Numbered from the stretch's first letter, positions 26,671 to 39,831 are shown. The stretch is DNA of 47,913 nucleotides from Candidatus Acidiferrales bacterium (GCA_030037525.1 JASHRC010000087.1:1-47913); one strand, 5' to 3'. Notes: generated by a model from the sequence alone, not told the origin. Translations and numbers: made by a program.

Positions 26671-26678
26671 GCTAGAAT
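26671..26678 (+). promoter_or_regulatory. Candidate extended -10 promoter element
   Basis: TGCTAGAAT (TGn followed by TAGAAT at 26673-26678) lies in the 186-base gap before the glycosyltransferase gene. No good -35 box is seen, as is usual for extended -10 promoters. A transcript would start about 130 bases before the coding region and include the inverted repeat at 26706-26743. Confidence 0.35.
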
Positions 26679-26705
26679 TTTTTTGATTTGCGGTGATCGC
26701 AGTCT

Positions 26706-26743
26706 CGAAATACCGAAAAGGTGTCATCCTGCCGGGTATTTCG
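26706..26743 (+). repeat. Nine-base perfect inverted repeat in the leader of the glycosyltransferase gene
   Basis: CGAAATACC (26706-26714) and GGTATTTCG (26735-26743) are perfectly complementary, separated by 20 bases. The element lies about 70 bases before the TTG start and downstream of the candidate promoter. It could be an RNA hairpin in the leader, a regulator-binding site or a REP-like intergenic element. Confidence 0.6.
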
Positions 26744-26813
26744 CTGAAATTGGGAAACCGGATCCGTTCGCCCCTGGGGCGCCCCCTCGGCGAGCGCCGG
26801 AGGCACGGAGAAA

Positions 26814-27976
26814 TTGACCATCGGCCACATCATCCTGGGAGTTGCAGCGATTCCGTTCATTTACTACCTGCTAGCGCTCTACAGCACGGCGCACTTTTTC
26901 AGCCGTGGCCGGCGCGAGGCGGTCCCCAATACGGATTTTCTTCCGCCGATCAGCTGCCTAAAGCCGATCAAGGGGCTGGACGAGGATGCCTACGAAAACT
27001 ACGCCAGTTTCTGCCGCCAGGATTATCCGCAGTACGAGATTGTCTTTTGTGTCGATCGCGATGACCCTGCGCTGCCGGTGCTGGAAAAGCTGATCCGCGA
27101 TTTTCCCGACCGCGACATTCGGCTCCTGCTGGGGTCTGGACGCAATGCCATTAATGACAAAGTCGGAAGGCTCACACGCCTCACCGCCGAAGCCAAGTAC
27201 GACATCTTCGTCATCACCGACGGCGACGTACGCGTCCGGCCCGATTATCTGCGCACCGTCGTATCGCCATTCCGCGACCCCCGTGTGGGCGCGGCGACTT
27301 GCCTATACGTTTCGACGAAAGAAACGACTTTCGTCGAGGAACTGCAGTCGGTCGGAATGATTTCCGACTTTTTCGCTCCGGTGATGGTGGCCTGGCAGCT
27401 CGACGATTTGAAAGTTACCTTCGGTCAATCCATTCTCACCACCCGGAAAGCCGTCGCGGCTTACGGCGGCTATCCGGTGCTGGAGGACCGCCCTGCCGAC
27501 GATGTCTATGCTGGACGGCTCGTTGCCGAGCAGGGGTTCGAGGTGAAGCTGCTGCCGTATGTGGTCGAATCGGTGGCGGATTTCAAGACCCTGAGCGATC
27601 TGTTTCACAAGCGCACGCGATGGATGACGGTGCAGCGCTTGATGCGCCCATGGGGGCATCTGGGGTTGATCTTGACCTTTGGGTTGCCGTGGTCTCTGCT
27701 GGCCGTCTCGACCGAGCCGACCCGGATGGTCGCTCTGGCCTACCTCGGTGGCTACGCCTTCTTCCGTGTCGCGATCACCTGGACCGTTGGCGCGTGGGGC
27801 ATGAAGCAACGCGGGCTTTGGAAGAAAATGCCGCTGATTCCGCTGTGGGATGCCATGGCCTTTCTCATGTGGGTGGCAAGCTTTTCCCGCAAGACGATTC
27901 GGTGGCGCGGCGTCGACTATTTCCTCCGCGAGGGTCGGCTGGTGGCGGCCGAACGCGTTCCGGCCGCAAAAGGGTC

Positions 27977-27980
<4 letters not shown>
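26814..27980 (+). CDS. Membrane glycosyltransferase, ceramide-glucosyltransferase (GT21/HpnI) type
   Basis: A 388-residue membrane GT-A enzyme that transfers a sugar from a nucleotide sugar to a lipid. It has an N-terminal membrane helix (IILGVAAIPFIYYLLALY), then PPISCLKPIKGLDEDAYENY (44-63), D2 at Asp136-x-Asp138 (FVITDGDVRV), D3 at Asp229-Asp230 (RPADDVYAG) and a KRTRW near 266-270 matching the (Q/R)xxRW motif with Lys in place of Gln/Arg. Three C-terminal membrane segments follow. The start is TTG with GGAGG/GGAG upstream. Relatives include ceramide glucosyltransferase and HpnI, but no hopanoid genes are near, so the acceptor is open. It overlaps the next gene by 4 bases. Confidence 0.88.
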
Positions 27981-30258
<2,278 letters not shown>

Positions 30259-30285
30259 TCAGAAAACGCCGATTGAAACGCCGGG

Positions 30286-31311
30286 CTACCGTCCGCTCGT
30301 ACCTGCGATCCGCGGGGGCTCCCTGCGCCCGGCGGCAGCCGCCCGCCGCCCGCGCAGTTCGCGGACGGTGTAAACGGGTTTGTCTTGCGATTCGTAATAG
30401 GTCCGCGTCAGCAGCTCGCCGATCAATCCAATGGCAATGAACTGGATGCCGCCCACCACCAAAGCCGTTCCCATCAACAGGAGCGGACCGTGGCTTGCGA
30501 TCACGTCCTGGTCTCTCACGAGCTTCTCGACCACCAACCATAGGTCGATGCTCCCGCCGATCAGCAGGCACGCCAGGCCCGCCAAGCCGAACAGCTGCAG
30601 CGGCCGCGTAGAGTAATCGAGGAGAAATTTCACACTCACCAGATCCAGCAGGACGCGGATCGTCCGCGAAATACCATAATTTGACTTGCCGCTGGCGCGA
30701 CGGGTATTGGTAATCGGTACTTCGGCAATCGACGCCCCCGCCCAGCTGGCCAGCGCCGGAATGAAGCGGTGCAGTTCGCCATAGAGATGAATCTCGGACA
30801 AAATTTCGCGGCGGTAGGCTTTGAAGGTGGTTCCAAAATCGTGCAGATCCACCCGTGAGAGCTTGGCCATAATGTGGTTGGCCACTCGGCTCGGCAGCTG
30901 CCGCATCAACCAGTGATCGGTGCGCTCCACCCGCCAGCCACTCACGATATCGTACCCTTCCTTCATTTTTTCGATGAAGCGCGGAATCTCGGCTGGATCG
31001 TGCTGCCGGTCGCCATCCATGGAGATAATGATCTCGCCGTTCGAGTGGTCAAACCCGGCCTTTAGCGCCGCCGTCTGGCCAAAGTTCCTGCGCAGCCGCA
31101 CGACCACTACCCGCTCGTCAGCCTGCGCGATCTCACACAGCTGGCGAAACGTGCTGTCCCGGCTGCCGTCGTCAATGAACACCATCTCGTAGGATTCGCC
31201 GATCGCGTCCATGGCGTCGATGATTCTGACGTAAAGTTGGGGAACGTTCTCCTGCTCGTTGTAAAAGGGCACAACGATAGAGTACGCCACTCGGCTCAGC
31301 TCGTTTCTCAT
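30286..31311 (-). CDS. GT2 polyprenyl-phosphate glycosyltransferase (DPM1/ArnC/GtrB type)
   Basis: A 341-residue GT-A enzyme. The catalytic domain shows VPFYNEQENVPQLY (14-27), FIDDGSRDST (45-54), LRRNFGQTAALKAGFDHS and SMDGDRQHDPAEIP (97-110, metal-binding Asp). Two C-terminal membrane segments (about 245-266 and 282-305) and a basic tail follow, the layout of ArnC and GtrB, which load a sugar onto undecaprenyl phosphate at the inner face of the membrane. It overlaps the GT39 gene by 4 bases (ATGA) and is followed after 36 bases by sqdB. The sugar donor may therefore be UDP-sulfoquinovose, but this is inferred from context. Confidence 0.9.
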   Translation of the reverse strand: MRNELSRVAYSIVVPFYNEQENVPQLYVRIIDAMDAIGESYEMVFIDDGSRDSTFRQLCEIAQADERVVVVRLRRNFGQTAALKAGFDHSNGEIIISMDGDRQHDPAEIPRFIEKMKEGYDIVSGWRVERTDHWLMRQLPSRVANHIMAKLSRVDLHDFGTTFKAYRREILSEIHLYGELHRFIPALASWAGASIAEVPITNTRRASGKSNYGISRTIRVLLDLVSVKFLLDYSTRPLQLFGLAGLACLLIGGSIDLWLVVEKLVRDQDVIASHGPLLLMGTALVVGGIQFIAIGLIGELLTRTYYESQDKPVYTVRELRGRRAAAAGRREPPRIAGTSGR

Positions 31312-33197
31312 CTTCGGTAAATGATTCTAATATATTCATCCGATGGCGCGGGAAGAAAAGACGCGCGCCATTGCGGGACACCAGTCGGGCGGTTGGTCAG
31401 CAAGACTTTTCCTCCGCTCTCTGCCACCGTCTCAAACTGCCCGCCCTCTGCCATGGCTTCGAATTTCGGCAGGTCCGCTTCGGCAGCCAGAAGGTAAACA
31501 CGCCCCGGCGAAAGCCACAGATCCCGGAACTCTCCGGGGTCGAGGAAGACTTTCGGTGCGCCGGGGGCATGCGAGCCATAATCGAGATTGGCGCGATTGT
31601 CTGAAATCAGCAGACCGGTACGGTTCGCGTAGAAGAAAACCGAAGAAAATTTGTAATAAAAACCCTCCGCGACGAGGGTTCCCGGCGGCGACTCCTCGAG
31701 TGCCTGGGCCAGCGCACCGGACGACAGGACGGGATCGAAAACGACCATGGCCAGCCGCGCCGCATGGAAAAAAATCACCATCATCAGGGCCGCTAGGAGG
31801 TAGGCACGCTCGCCTGTCCATTTCATACTGCCGAGCGCACCCAACACGAACGCGCAGCCAGCGACCAGGAGCGGCAGCCGCAGGTAGGCAAACGAATCAG
31901 CCGTCAGGTCCTCCATGTGCCCAAGCGAGAGCTTGTAGGCCCCCGGGTGCGGCACCAGCGCAGCCGAGATGTCGCCCGGCGTGGGAATCCCGTGCACGTG
32001 AATCAGCAGGGCGGCCGCCGCAATCGCTGCGCACCCGCAGACGACTGCTAGCACGCGCGTCGCTCGGCGCACCCAGTCGCCTCCCAAGGCCATGGCCGAA
32101 CCCACGAGCAGCGCCAGCGCCGGGTAGATCGGCATCGAGTAATACTCTTGCGTCGTCGAAAAGGTAAAGAAAATCATGATCAAGCCGATCCAAATCAGCG
32201 CCAACAGGCGGGTGCGGCCCGCGCGGTCGGTGGGCTTAAAGGAAAGCTGGGCCACGGCCGGGAAATAAACGCTCCAGGGAAATAGCCACACCAGGTGCAG
32301 CAGCCAGAACCACAGCCGCGGAACGGTGGCGTAATCGCGCGGGTAGCGAAGATTCAGGAAGCGCAGGACCTGCTCATTGAAGAAAAAGAACCACAGAAAG
32401 CCGTGATACTGGCCGGGACCGGGATGCCAGGTGAAGCTGAAATACGGCGGATTGCGCAGCGTGGCCAGCACGTGCCATGGAGCGGCAATCCCGAGCGCCA
32501 CGAGCGCGCCGGTCCACGGGTGCAGCCGTCTCCAGACCCATTTCGAAAAAAACTGGCGCGTGAGGGCCAGATAAACCAAACCCACGGCCACGGGAAACGC
32601 CAGCGCAATCAAGCTCTTGAGCAGCAGGCCGATTCCCAGAGAGGCCGCCAAGATCGCCGACCAGGCGCGCGGGCGAGTCTCTTGGGGATCGAGTGTTCGA
32701 ACGAGCGCCCACATGGCCAGCGCATTGGTGAACGTCAGCATCACGTCGGGAATCAGGATGCGGGTGAAGAGAAACAACCCCACGCAGGTGGCCATGCACA
32801 AGCCGGAGCAGAAGCCTGCGCGCCGGCCAAAGGCCCAGGTTCCGAAGGCCATGGTCAGCCCGGCGAGCGCGATCGCCGAAAGCGCCACGGGAAGGCGGGC
32901 CGCCCAGTCGTGGGGCCCCAGTACGCGGTAGGACACGGCCATGAGCCAGTACACCAGCGGCGGTTTTTCGACATAGCGCAAGCTGTCGATGTGCGCCGTC
33001 ACCCAGTCGCCGGAGGTGAACATGGTGCGGGCAATCTGCGCTTGTACGGCGTCGACGTCGTCCATTAACGAGGGCGGCGAAGCGAGCGTTCCCAGATAGA
33101 TGCTGGCCGCAAAAAGCAGAACGATTAGGTAGAGGTAAGCACGCTTTCGGCGTTCCTCAGGTTCGGCGTGGAGCTGGGCGCCGTTTGGATTCCCCAT
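31308..33197 (-). CDS. GT39-type integral membrane glycosyltransferase (ArnT/PMT-like)
   Basis: A 629-residue protein with about a dozen membrane segments in the N-terminal two thirds and a periplasmic C-terminal domain. The first periplasmic loop after helix 1 has SLMDDVDAVQAQ (Asp46-Asp47), corresponding to the catalytic acidic pair of ArnT/PMT enzymes, and VEKPPLVYWLMA follows as in that family. Such enzymes use polyprenyl-phosphate sugars and transfer them to lipid A or proteins outside the membrane. The start is chosen at ATG 33197 (GATGAGGAA upstream), so it overlaps the end of the asparagine-synthetase gene by 73 bases; a start at 33377 would overlap much more. It is coupled to the GT2 gene by 4 bases. 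Confidence 0.88.
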   Translation of the reverse strand: MGNPNGAQLHAEPEERRKRAYLYLIVLLFAASIYLGTLASPPSLMDDVDAVQAQIARTMFTSGDWVTAHIDSLRYVEKPPLVYWLMAVSYRVLGPHDWAARLPVALSAIALAGLTMAFGTWAFGRRAGFCSGLCMATCVGLFLFTRILIPDVMLTFTNALAMWALVRTLDPQETRPRAWSAILAASLGIGLLLKSLIALAFPVAVGLVYLALTRQFFSKWVWRRLHPWTGALVALGIAAPWHVLATLRNPPYFSFTWHPGPGQYHGFLWFFFFNEQVLRFLNLRYPRDYATVPRLWFWLLHLVWLFPWSVYFPAVAQLSFKPTDRAGRTRLLALIWIGLIMIFFTFSTTQEYYSMPIYPALALLVGSAMALGGDWVRRATRVLAVVCGCAAIAAAALLIHVHGIPTPGDISAALVPHPGAYKLSLGHMEDLTADSFAYLRLPLLVAGCAFVLGALGSMKWTGERAYLLAALMMVIFFHAARLAMVVFDPVLSSGALAQALEESPPGTLVAEGFYYKFSSVFFYANRTGLLISDNRANLDYGSHAPGAPKVFLDPGEFRDLWLSPGRVYLLAAEADLPKFEAMAEGGQFETVAESGGKVLLTNRPTGVPQWRASFLPAPSDEYIRIIYRR

Positions 33198-35050
33198 TTC
33201 CTCATCCACAGAAATAGGATCGTTAGTCCCCACAGGTGATATCCCCGATTCGCGCGCCTTTCCAGATGATCGCGCACGCATGCTTCGATGCCTTCTTTGC
33301 GAAATAAATTTCCGTGCTCGGAGGTGCCGTAGTCGAGAGCGTCGCTCATCAGCGGCCGCAGCGGCCCGCGCAGCCATTCGTGCGAAGGAATATCCAGGCC
33401 CGTTTTCTCCTTCCGGAGAACCGAATCCGGCAGCTTCTGCCGCATCAGGGCCTTGAGCACGAATTTCTGGCGCGAACCGCGGATCTTGAAAGATGCCGGA
33501 AGTGCGTTTGCAAATTCCACGATGCGGTGATCAAGAAACGGCGGCCGCACCTCCACCGCATGGGCCATGCTCATGCGGTCGACTTTCATCAGGATGTCGT
33601 CCGCCAGATAGTACTTCTGGTCAAACCACAAATAGGCGGCGAGATCGTCGGGGTGGCGCAACTTGTCGCGCAGCTCGCCCAGCACGCGACCGAGCGCAGC
33701 GGGAAGCTCCAGGCGCAGGAGCGCCGCTTTCTGCTGGTCAGAAAACGTGCCGTTCCAGTAGACGTGAGCCCGCTCGGGAGCGAGCAGGCAGCCCTCCAAG
33801 AAGCGCTTGAGCTTGTATTCGAGGCTGATCTTTTCATCCGAAACGGGCCAAAACCGCAGAGCGGCGAGCGAAAGTTCTACGGCGCGACGCGGAAATTTGC
33901 GCGCCAGGTGAGCCCATTGATTGGCGGGATAGGTGAGATAGCCGCCAAATACCTCATCGCCGCCTTCCCCGCTCAGGGTGACCGTCACTTTGGTCTTGCT
34001 CATCTTCGACAGGAACCAAAGCGGCAGTGCTCCCGCGTCGGCGGTGGGCTCGTCGGAGTAATAGGCGAATTGCTCGATCGCGCCCACCAGGTTCTCGGTG
34101 GGATTCAGATCGAATTGCTCATGATCGGTCCCGTATTGCTGGGCCACTTGCTGGATATACCGAGACTCGTCGAAGCTGCGGCCACGGAACGAAATGGACA
34201 GGGTTTTCAGAGGTACGCTCGATGCCTGCGCGGCGTAGTGAAGGATGGTCGACGAATCGATTCCGCCACTCAGCCACACGCCCAACGGAACGTCGGAGAC
34301 CAGATGCTCGCGCAAAGACTCGCGGAGAAGATGATCCAGTTCTTCTTTGGCGGAATCGAGCGTCTGCGCGCGCGGGGGCACAAACGGCAGGGTCCAATAC
34401 CCCTCGGAGCGAAGCCGGCCATCGCGCCATTCCAGCCAATGCCCCGGAGGCAGCTTTTCGATTCCCTCCACCAGCGTCCAAGGGCAAGGAACATAGTTGA
34501 GCGCGAGATAGCAATCCAGGCCGGCCAGGCTCAAACGCCGCTCTACTTCCGGATGGATCAGGATGGCCTTCAGCTCGGAGCCGAAGTAGAGGTCGTCGCC
34601 GCGCCGGGCGAAATACAGGGGCTTGATCCCCATGCGGTCGCGCGCCAGCACCAGCCGCCGCGCCGACTCGGTCCACAGCGCGACACCAAACATTCCGCGC
34701 AGGCGCGAAAAGCAGGCGACGTCCCATTCCAGAAAAGCGTGCAAAAGGACTTCCGTGTCCGAGCGCGAATGAAACTTGTGTCCGAGCTTCTCGAGCTCGC
34801 CGCGCAATTCCCGATGGTTGTAGATCTCTCCGTTAAAGACGATCACCGTATCGCCGCCATCGGCGAGGATCGGCTGATTGCCCGTAGTGAGGTCGATGAT
34901 TTTTAGGCGTGCCGTGCCGAGGGAAACAAAACTCGACTGGAATACGCCCTGCTGGTCAGGGCCACGGTGAACCAGGGTGTTTACCGCACTTTCGATGCGC
35001 TGGGGATCAGAGGGTCCCTTTCGGTGAGTGAATCCTGCGATCCCGCACAA
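33125..35050 (-). CDS. asnB: Asparagine synthetase family, glutamine-hydrolysing
   Basis: A 641-residue class II amidotransferase. The N-terminal glutaminase starts MCGIAGF, with Cys2 as nucleophile, then NTLVHRGPDQQG and VFNGEIYNHREL. The synthetase domain has the PPi loop LSGGIDSSTIL (260-270) and GEGGDEVFGGY. The start must be the TTG at 35050: only this places Cys at position 2, and CGGAGG lies 10 bases upstream. Homologues in polysaccharide loci sometimes amidate sugar acids rather than aspartate, so the substrate is open. It begins 27 bases after the permease gene and overlaps the GT39 gene, so it belongs to the same transcription unit. Confidence 0.9.
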   Translation of the reverse strand: MCGIAGFTHRKGPSDPQRIESAVNTLVHRGPDQQGVFQSSFVSLGTARLKIIDLTTGNQPILADGGDTVIVFNGEIYNHRELRGELEKLGHKFHSRSDTEVLLHAFLEWDVACFSRLRGMFGVALWTESARRLVLARDRMGIKPLYFARRGDDLYFGSELKAILIHPEVERRLSLAGLDCYLALNYVPCPWTLVEGIEKLPPGHWLEWRDGRLRSEGYWTLPFVPPRAQTLDSAKEELDHLLRESLREHLVSDVPLGVWLSGGIDSSTILHYAAQASSVPLKTLSISFRGRSFDESRYIQQVAQQYGTDHEQFDLNPTENLVGAIEQFAYYSDEPTADAGALPLWFLSKMSKTKVTVTLSGEGGDEVFGGYLTYPANQWAHLARKFPRRAVELSLAALRFWPVSDEKISLEYKLKRFLEGCLLAPERAHVYWNGTFSDQQKAALLRLELPAALGRVLGELRDKLRHPDDLAAYLWFDQKYYLADDILMKVDRMSMAHAVEVRPPFLDHRIVEFANALPASFKIRGSRQKFVLKALMRQKLPDSVLRKEKTGLDIPSHEWLRGPLRPLMSDALDYGTSEHGNLFRKEGIEACVRDHLERRANRGYHLWGLTILFLWMRKWGIQTAPSSTPNLRNAESVLTST

Positions 35051-35077
35051 TGGTTTGCATCCTCCGAACAGACAACG

Positions 35078-36415
<1,338 letters not shown>

Positions 36416-36450
36416 GATGTAAAAGGTGGGTTTTGCTTTGCAGTTTTCGG

Positions 36451-37764
36451 TTAAATCGCGGCAGCTTCGACGGCGGCGAGCATCGGAACCTCGATGCGAA
36501 TCTGAGTGCCTTCACCGGGCTGGCTGCGGATGTCCATTTCGAACTGGTCGCCGTAGAGCAGGCGCAAGCGTTCGTGGACGTTGCTGATGCCAATTCCGCC
36601 CGCGTAGACATCCCTGAGCCGGGTTGGCGACATGCCTATCCCGTTGTCGCTGATTTCAATCCTCAGCCGGCCGTCGCGGTGGCTGGTGCGAAGGTGAATC
36701 TGTCCGCCCTCGACGCGCGGGGCGAGACCATGCTGGATCGCGTTCTCGATGATGGGCTGCAGCAGCATGCTGGGGACGAAGACCTCGAGCGTGGTCTCAT
36801 CCACATCCTTGAAAATCTGCAGCTTGTCGCGCCCGAAGCGAATCACTTCGATATCCAGGTAATCGTCAATAAATTCCAGCTCCTCGCGCAGTGGAACAAA
36901 CGTATCGTGCTTGCGCAGCAGGCGGCGCAGACTGTTGGAGAGTTTCAACACCACCCCGCGCGCCATATCCGGATCGAATCGGATGAGAGACGACACGGTA
37001 TTCAGCGTGTTGAAGAGAAAATGAGGATTGATCTGGCTGGTCAGCGCGTCCATACGTGCCTTGAGCAAGTTCTGCTGATTCTGTTCCAGGTTCATCTCGA
37101 TGCGCGTGTTGTTCCAAATCTTGATGGCCGTGGCCACACACATCACAGAGGACAAAACCACCAGCAGCATGTAGCCCGCGTTGCTGGTCTGGAGCGAAAA
37201 GATCCAGTTGTGGTGAACGGCCCTACCCAGGGCGATCAACCCGAGTTCCAGAGTTGCGCAGGCGAAAAGCGGCAGCATCGCCCAGTTCCCCTGTCTGTAG
37301 CGGACGAGCTTCCAAAGCCATGACGGCACATTCAAGAAAAGGAAAGGCCCGAAATGCCAGACATCTTCCTTTTCCGGAATTACGTCGCGAATCATCCCCG
37401 CCAGCAGGCCGACCAGCGCGGCCATCGGCGCGGAAAGCCATTCGTGAAAACCAAAGGGCAGCAAGCTGATGAGCGATCCCCCCAGCAGGCCGACAATTCG
37501 CCCGCCGATCAGTCCCATCAAAAACGAGCCCTCCAGGGTTAAGTCAAAAAAGCGGTATCCGCCGATCAGGCGCAGCATGATGCCGATCGCCAGCGGCGGC
37601 ACCAAGAACAACAGCAGCATGACCTTTTGGTCCGAGTCGCGATTCTCGGTAAATACAAGCTTTCGGAACCACTTAAAGCGCACCAGGAGAGCGGCTAAGG
37701 CCGCCGCAAAGCCAACCTTGAGGACCAGCGTGAACAGGAGCTCTCTGTCTTGTAAAAGGCCCAT
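36451..37764 (-). CDS. LytS/YehU-type sensor histidine kinase
   Basis: A 437-residue membrane kinase. About six membrane segments of the 5TM-LYT type (LLFTLVLKVGFAAALAALLV, LLLFLVPPLAIGIMLRL, GLLGGSLISLLPFGF, MLLVVLSSVMCVATAI) are followed by a His_kinase domain with LTSQINPHFLFNTLNTVSSL (phospho-acceptor His248) and an ATPase domain (IIENAIQHGL, EISDNGIGMS). In this family the partner is normally an adjacent LytTR response regulator, but none is present here; a permease gene follows instead. Start ATG 37764 is preferred to a TTG at 37836 because it leads directly into the first membrane segment. Confidence 0.88.
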   Translation of the reverse strand: MGLLQDRELLFTLVLKVGFAAALAALLVRFKWFRKLVFTENRDSDQKVMLLLFLVPPLAIGIMLRLIGGYRFFDLTLEGSFLMGLIGGRIVGLLGGSLISLLPFGFHEWLSAPMAALVGLLAGMIRDVIPEKEDVWHFGPFLFLNVPSWLWKLVRYRQGNWAMLPLFACATLELGLIALGRAVHHNWIFSLQTSNAGYMLLVVLSSVMCVATAIKIWNNTRIEMNLEQNQQNLLKARMDALTSQINPHFLFNTLNTVSSLIRFDPDMARGVVLKLSNSLRRLLRKHDTFVPLREELEFIDDYLDIEVIRFGRDKLQIFKDVDETTLEVFVPSMLLQPIIENAIQHGLAPRVEGGQIHLRTSHRDGRLRIEISDNGIGMSPTRLRDVYAGGIGISNVHERLRLLYGDQFEMDIRSQPGEGTQIRIEVPMLAAVEAAAI

Positions 37765-37909
37765 TTCCTTCGCGACCGCGCACGAGCAGTTGCTGAGGCT
37801 AAGGTAGCCAATGGCCGCCGGGAAGTAAACCCCCAAAGCACCACGCCAGGCACTAGCGAACGCGGAGGATCGGTCGTGCTGCGGCCGTTTCCGCTTTTGC
37901 CCTTGCTTG

Positions 37910-38878
37910 CTACTGCTGCTGTTGCGGCGGCTGCTGCGGACGCTCCAGGATGAGGGAGGTGGTCAAAGGAGCGGCGGTTTCGGCCAATTGCTCGCAGCCG
38001 GCGTCATCCAGGGCGGGACGCACGCGCACGTCGACGGAAAGCTGCTGGCCGGCGCGGCCCTTGTAAACGCCGCGGACCGGCGCAACGTCTCCGTAGTCGC
38101 GGCCGTAGGCGACTCGGATGTGGCGCAGTCCGACCGGCTCGCCCAGCGTTGGATCGAGCGGCACCCAGGTGTTATTGGGCATCAAGACTTCAGTCCAGGC
38201 GTGCGAGGCCTGACCGCCGATGACGTCTTGTTGTCGCGCATCGAGCTTTGAGGGATGGGGAACCAGATAGCCAGACACGTAGCGTCCGGGAATCCCTCGC
38301 ATGCGCACGACGCCTAGGAGCAGATGCGCGAAATCCTGGCAAACTCCGGCGCCCAGCCGGAGCGAGTCCTCGATCGACGAATGAACGTGAGTCGCGCCTT
38401 TGACGTAGCGGAAGCGCGCGTGAACCGCTTCTGACACCGCCTCGGCGAATCCCATCACGGTTCGGTCGCTGGCTTGCTCGGCCAGAGAGATAATTTCCCC
38501 GAGCGCGGCGAGGTGCGGCACATAGCCGGTGGGAGCGACGAAATCGAAATGTTCTTCGTCCAACTGATCACGGCGCGCATCCAGCTCGGCAAGGGTGGTG
38601 CGATCGGGGGGAGAGTCCGGGGCGCTGTGCGCCAAAACCACCGATTCGGCCTCGACTTTCAGCCGTCGGTGTTCGGAGAGCACGTTGAACTGGTGGACCC
38701 AGTTTCCGTGCGCGTCGCGATAGGCAGTGCCGCGCGAGTTGGGCGAGGTAGTGAGACGAAACGAAAGGCAGCTTTGCCTTTCGTCGTGCAGCGGCCGCAG
38801 GCGCACTTCGTTGTAGCTTTCCGAGACCGGCGCATCGTAGGCAAACTCCGTCGTGTGAATCAGACGATATCGATTCAT
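37910..38878 (-). CDS. Transglutaminase-like protein of the ATP-grasp/alpha-E trio
   Basis: A 322-residue protein with the Bact_transglu_N domain (YRLIHTTEFAYDAPVSESYN, about 4-23) and a papain-fold transglutaminase core. The triad is Cys180 in GAGVCQDFAHL, His226 in QASHAWTEV and Asp242 in PLDPTLG. It ends in a Gln/Pro-rich tail. The ATG overlaps the stop codon of the alpha-E gene by 4 bases, so the two are translationally coupled. In this conserved trio the protein has been proposed to act as a peptidase or amidase on a peptide made by the ATP-grasp enzyme; the real substrate is not known. No signal peptide is seen. Confidence 0.9.
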   Translation of the reverse strand: MNRYRLIHTTEFAYDAPVSESYNEVRLRPLHDERQSCLSFRLTTSPNSRGTAYRDAHGNWVHQFNVLSEHRRLKVEAESVVLAHSAPDSPPDRTTLAELDARRDQLDEEHFDFVAPTGYVPHLAALGEIISLAEQASDRTVMGFAEAVSEAVHARFRYVKGATHVHSSIEDSLRLGAGVCQDFAHLLLGVVRMRGIPGRYVSGYLVPHPSKLDARQQDVIGGQASHAWTEVLMPNNTWVPLDPTLGEPVGLRHIRVAYGRDYGDVAPVRGVYKGRAGQQLSVDVRVRPALDDAGCEQLAETAAPLTTSLILERPQQPPQQQQ

Positions 38879-39831
38879 GCCACCACCGCGTAATAGAAGT
38901 AGGTCCGGGCGATATCGAGACCGATCGAGCCGCACATGCGGAGCACGTCGTTCAGATAACCGTGCAACCCCTGCTGGAAGATATCAACGATCCGGTCGTA
39001 ACTGAGACGCTCCACGAGCCGCCCGGCAATGCGCTCGGCCTCGTTGGTATAGGTGCCAACGCCCGAGCCGCTCACCGCGCGAAGGCCTGCCTGAACCTCC
39101 GTCGAGTTGAAGCGGATCGAGTGTGGATGCTGTGAATGGAGGATCAGCATCTCGGCGACCTTTTCCGGCTCGATCGGCGGGTGATACTGGCGGTGATACG
39201 CCTCATAGGCGCCGACCGAGCGAAGCACGGCCATCCACTGATGATTATCGAGGGCATTGGCGGCCGGGGGACCGTCCAGAAGATTGTGATATTGCACGTC
39301 GACAAGACGCGCGGTCATCTCGGCGCGCTCGAGCGACCAGCCGACCCGCAGAAAGTGCCAGCCTTCGTCGCGCGGTAAGGTCGCGTCGGTAACGCCATGA
39401 AAGCGGTGCGCGCCGAACTTGATTTTGTCGCAGAAGCGGTGCGGACCCGCGGCGATCTCGTCGCGCGGAACGAAGGAGTTGGCGAGATGGAACAGGCCGT
39501 TGATGTCTTCCCACATTTCGCGCGAAATGCGGTCGCGAATGGTGCGGGCGTTTTCGCGCGCTTTGGAGATACACTGCAAAATGGAGCTCGGGTTATCTGA
39601 GCGAAAGGCCAGGAATTCGAAGACATTGGCGGCATTCGCTTCGCCGTAGAGCTTGCGGAAACGGTCCTCTTCGCCCGCCATAACGATCAGCGGCTCCCAA
39701 CGCAAGCGATAGGACTGCTGAGACTGCTCCAGAAGCATGTGGTAATTGACGTCCAGTATGCGCGCGGTGCCTTCGGCGCGCTCGATATAGCGCGCCAGCC
39801 AGAAGAGCGATTCGGCAATGCGCGAAAGCAT
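38875..39831 (-). CDS. Alpha-E domain protein (DUF403)
   Basis: A 318-residue all-helical alpha-E protein. It starts MLSRIAESLFWLARYIERAE, a highly typical beginning, and continues with DINGLFHLAN and FLRVGWSLERAEMTARLVDV. The ATG 39831 follows GGAGAG with normal spacing; the frame extends upstream, but the extension overlaps the ATP-grasp gene and has no similarity. It is the middle gene of the ATP-grasp, alpha-E, transglutaminase trio. Biochemical function is unknown; comparative work links it to peptide synthesis or tagging. Confidence 0.9.
   Translation of the reverse strand: MLSRIAESLFWLARYIERAEGTARILDVNYHMLLEQSQQSYRLRWEPLIVMAGEEDRFRKLYGEANAANVFEFLAFRSDNPSSILQCISKARENARTIRDRISREMWEDINGLFHLANSFVPRDEIAAGPHRFCDKIKFGAHRFHGVTDATLPRDEGWHFLRVGWSLERAEMTARLVDVQYHNLLDGPPAANALDNHQWMAVLRSVGAYEAYHRQYHPPIEPEKVAEMLILHSQHPHSIRFNSTEVQAGLRAVSGSGVGTYTNEAERIAGRLVERLSYDRIVDIFQQGLHGYLNDVLRMCGSIGLDIARTYFYYAVVA

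Noticed and set aside
33314-34906. A 530-codon open frame on the plus strand opposite asnB
   Set aside because: It is fully antisense to a clear AsnB protein and has no recognisable motif; long antisense frames are expected in GC-rich codon-biased genes.
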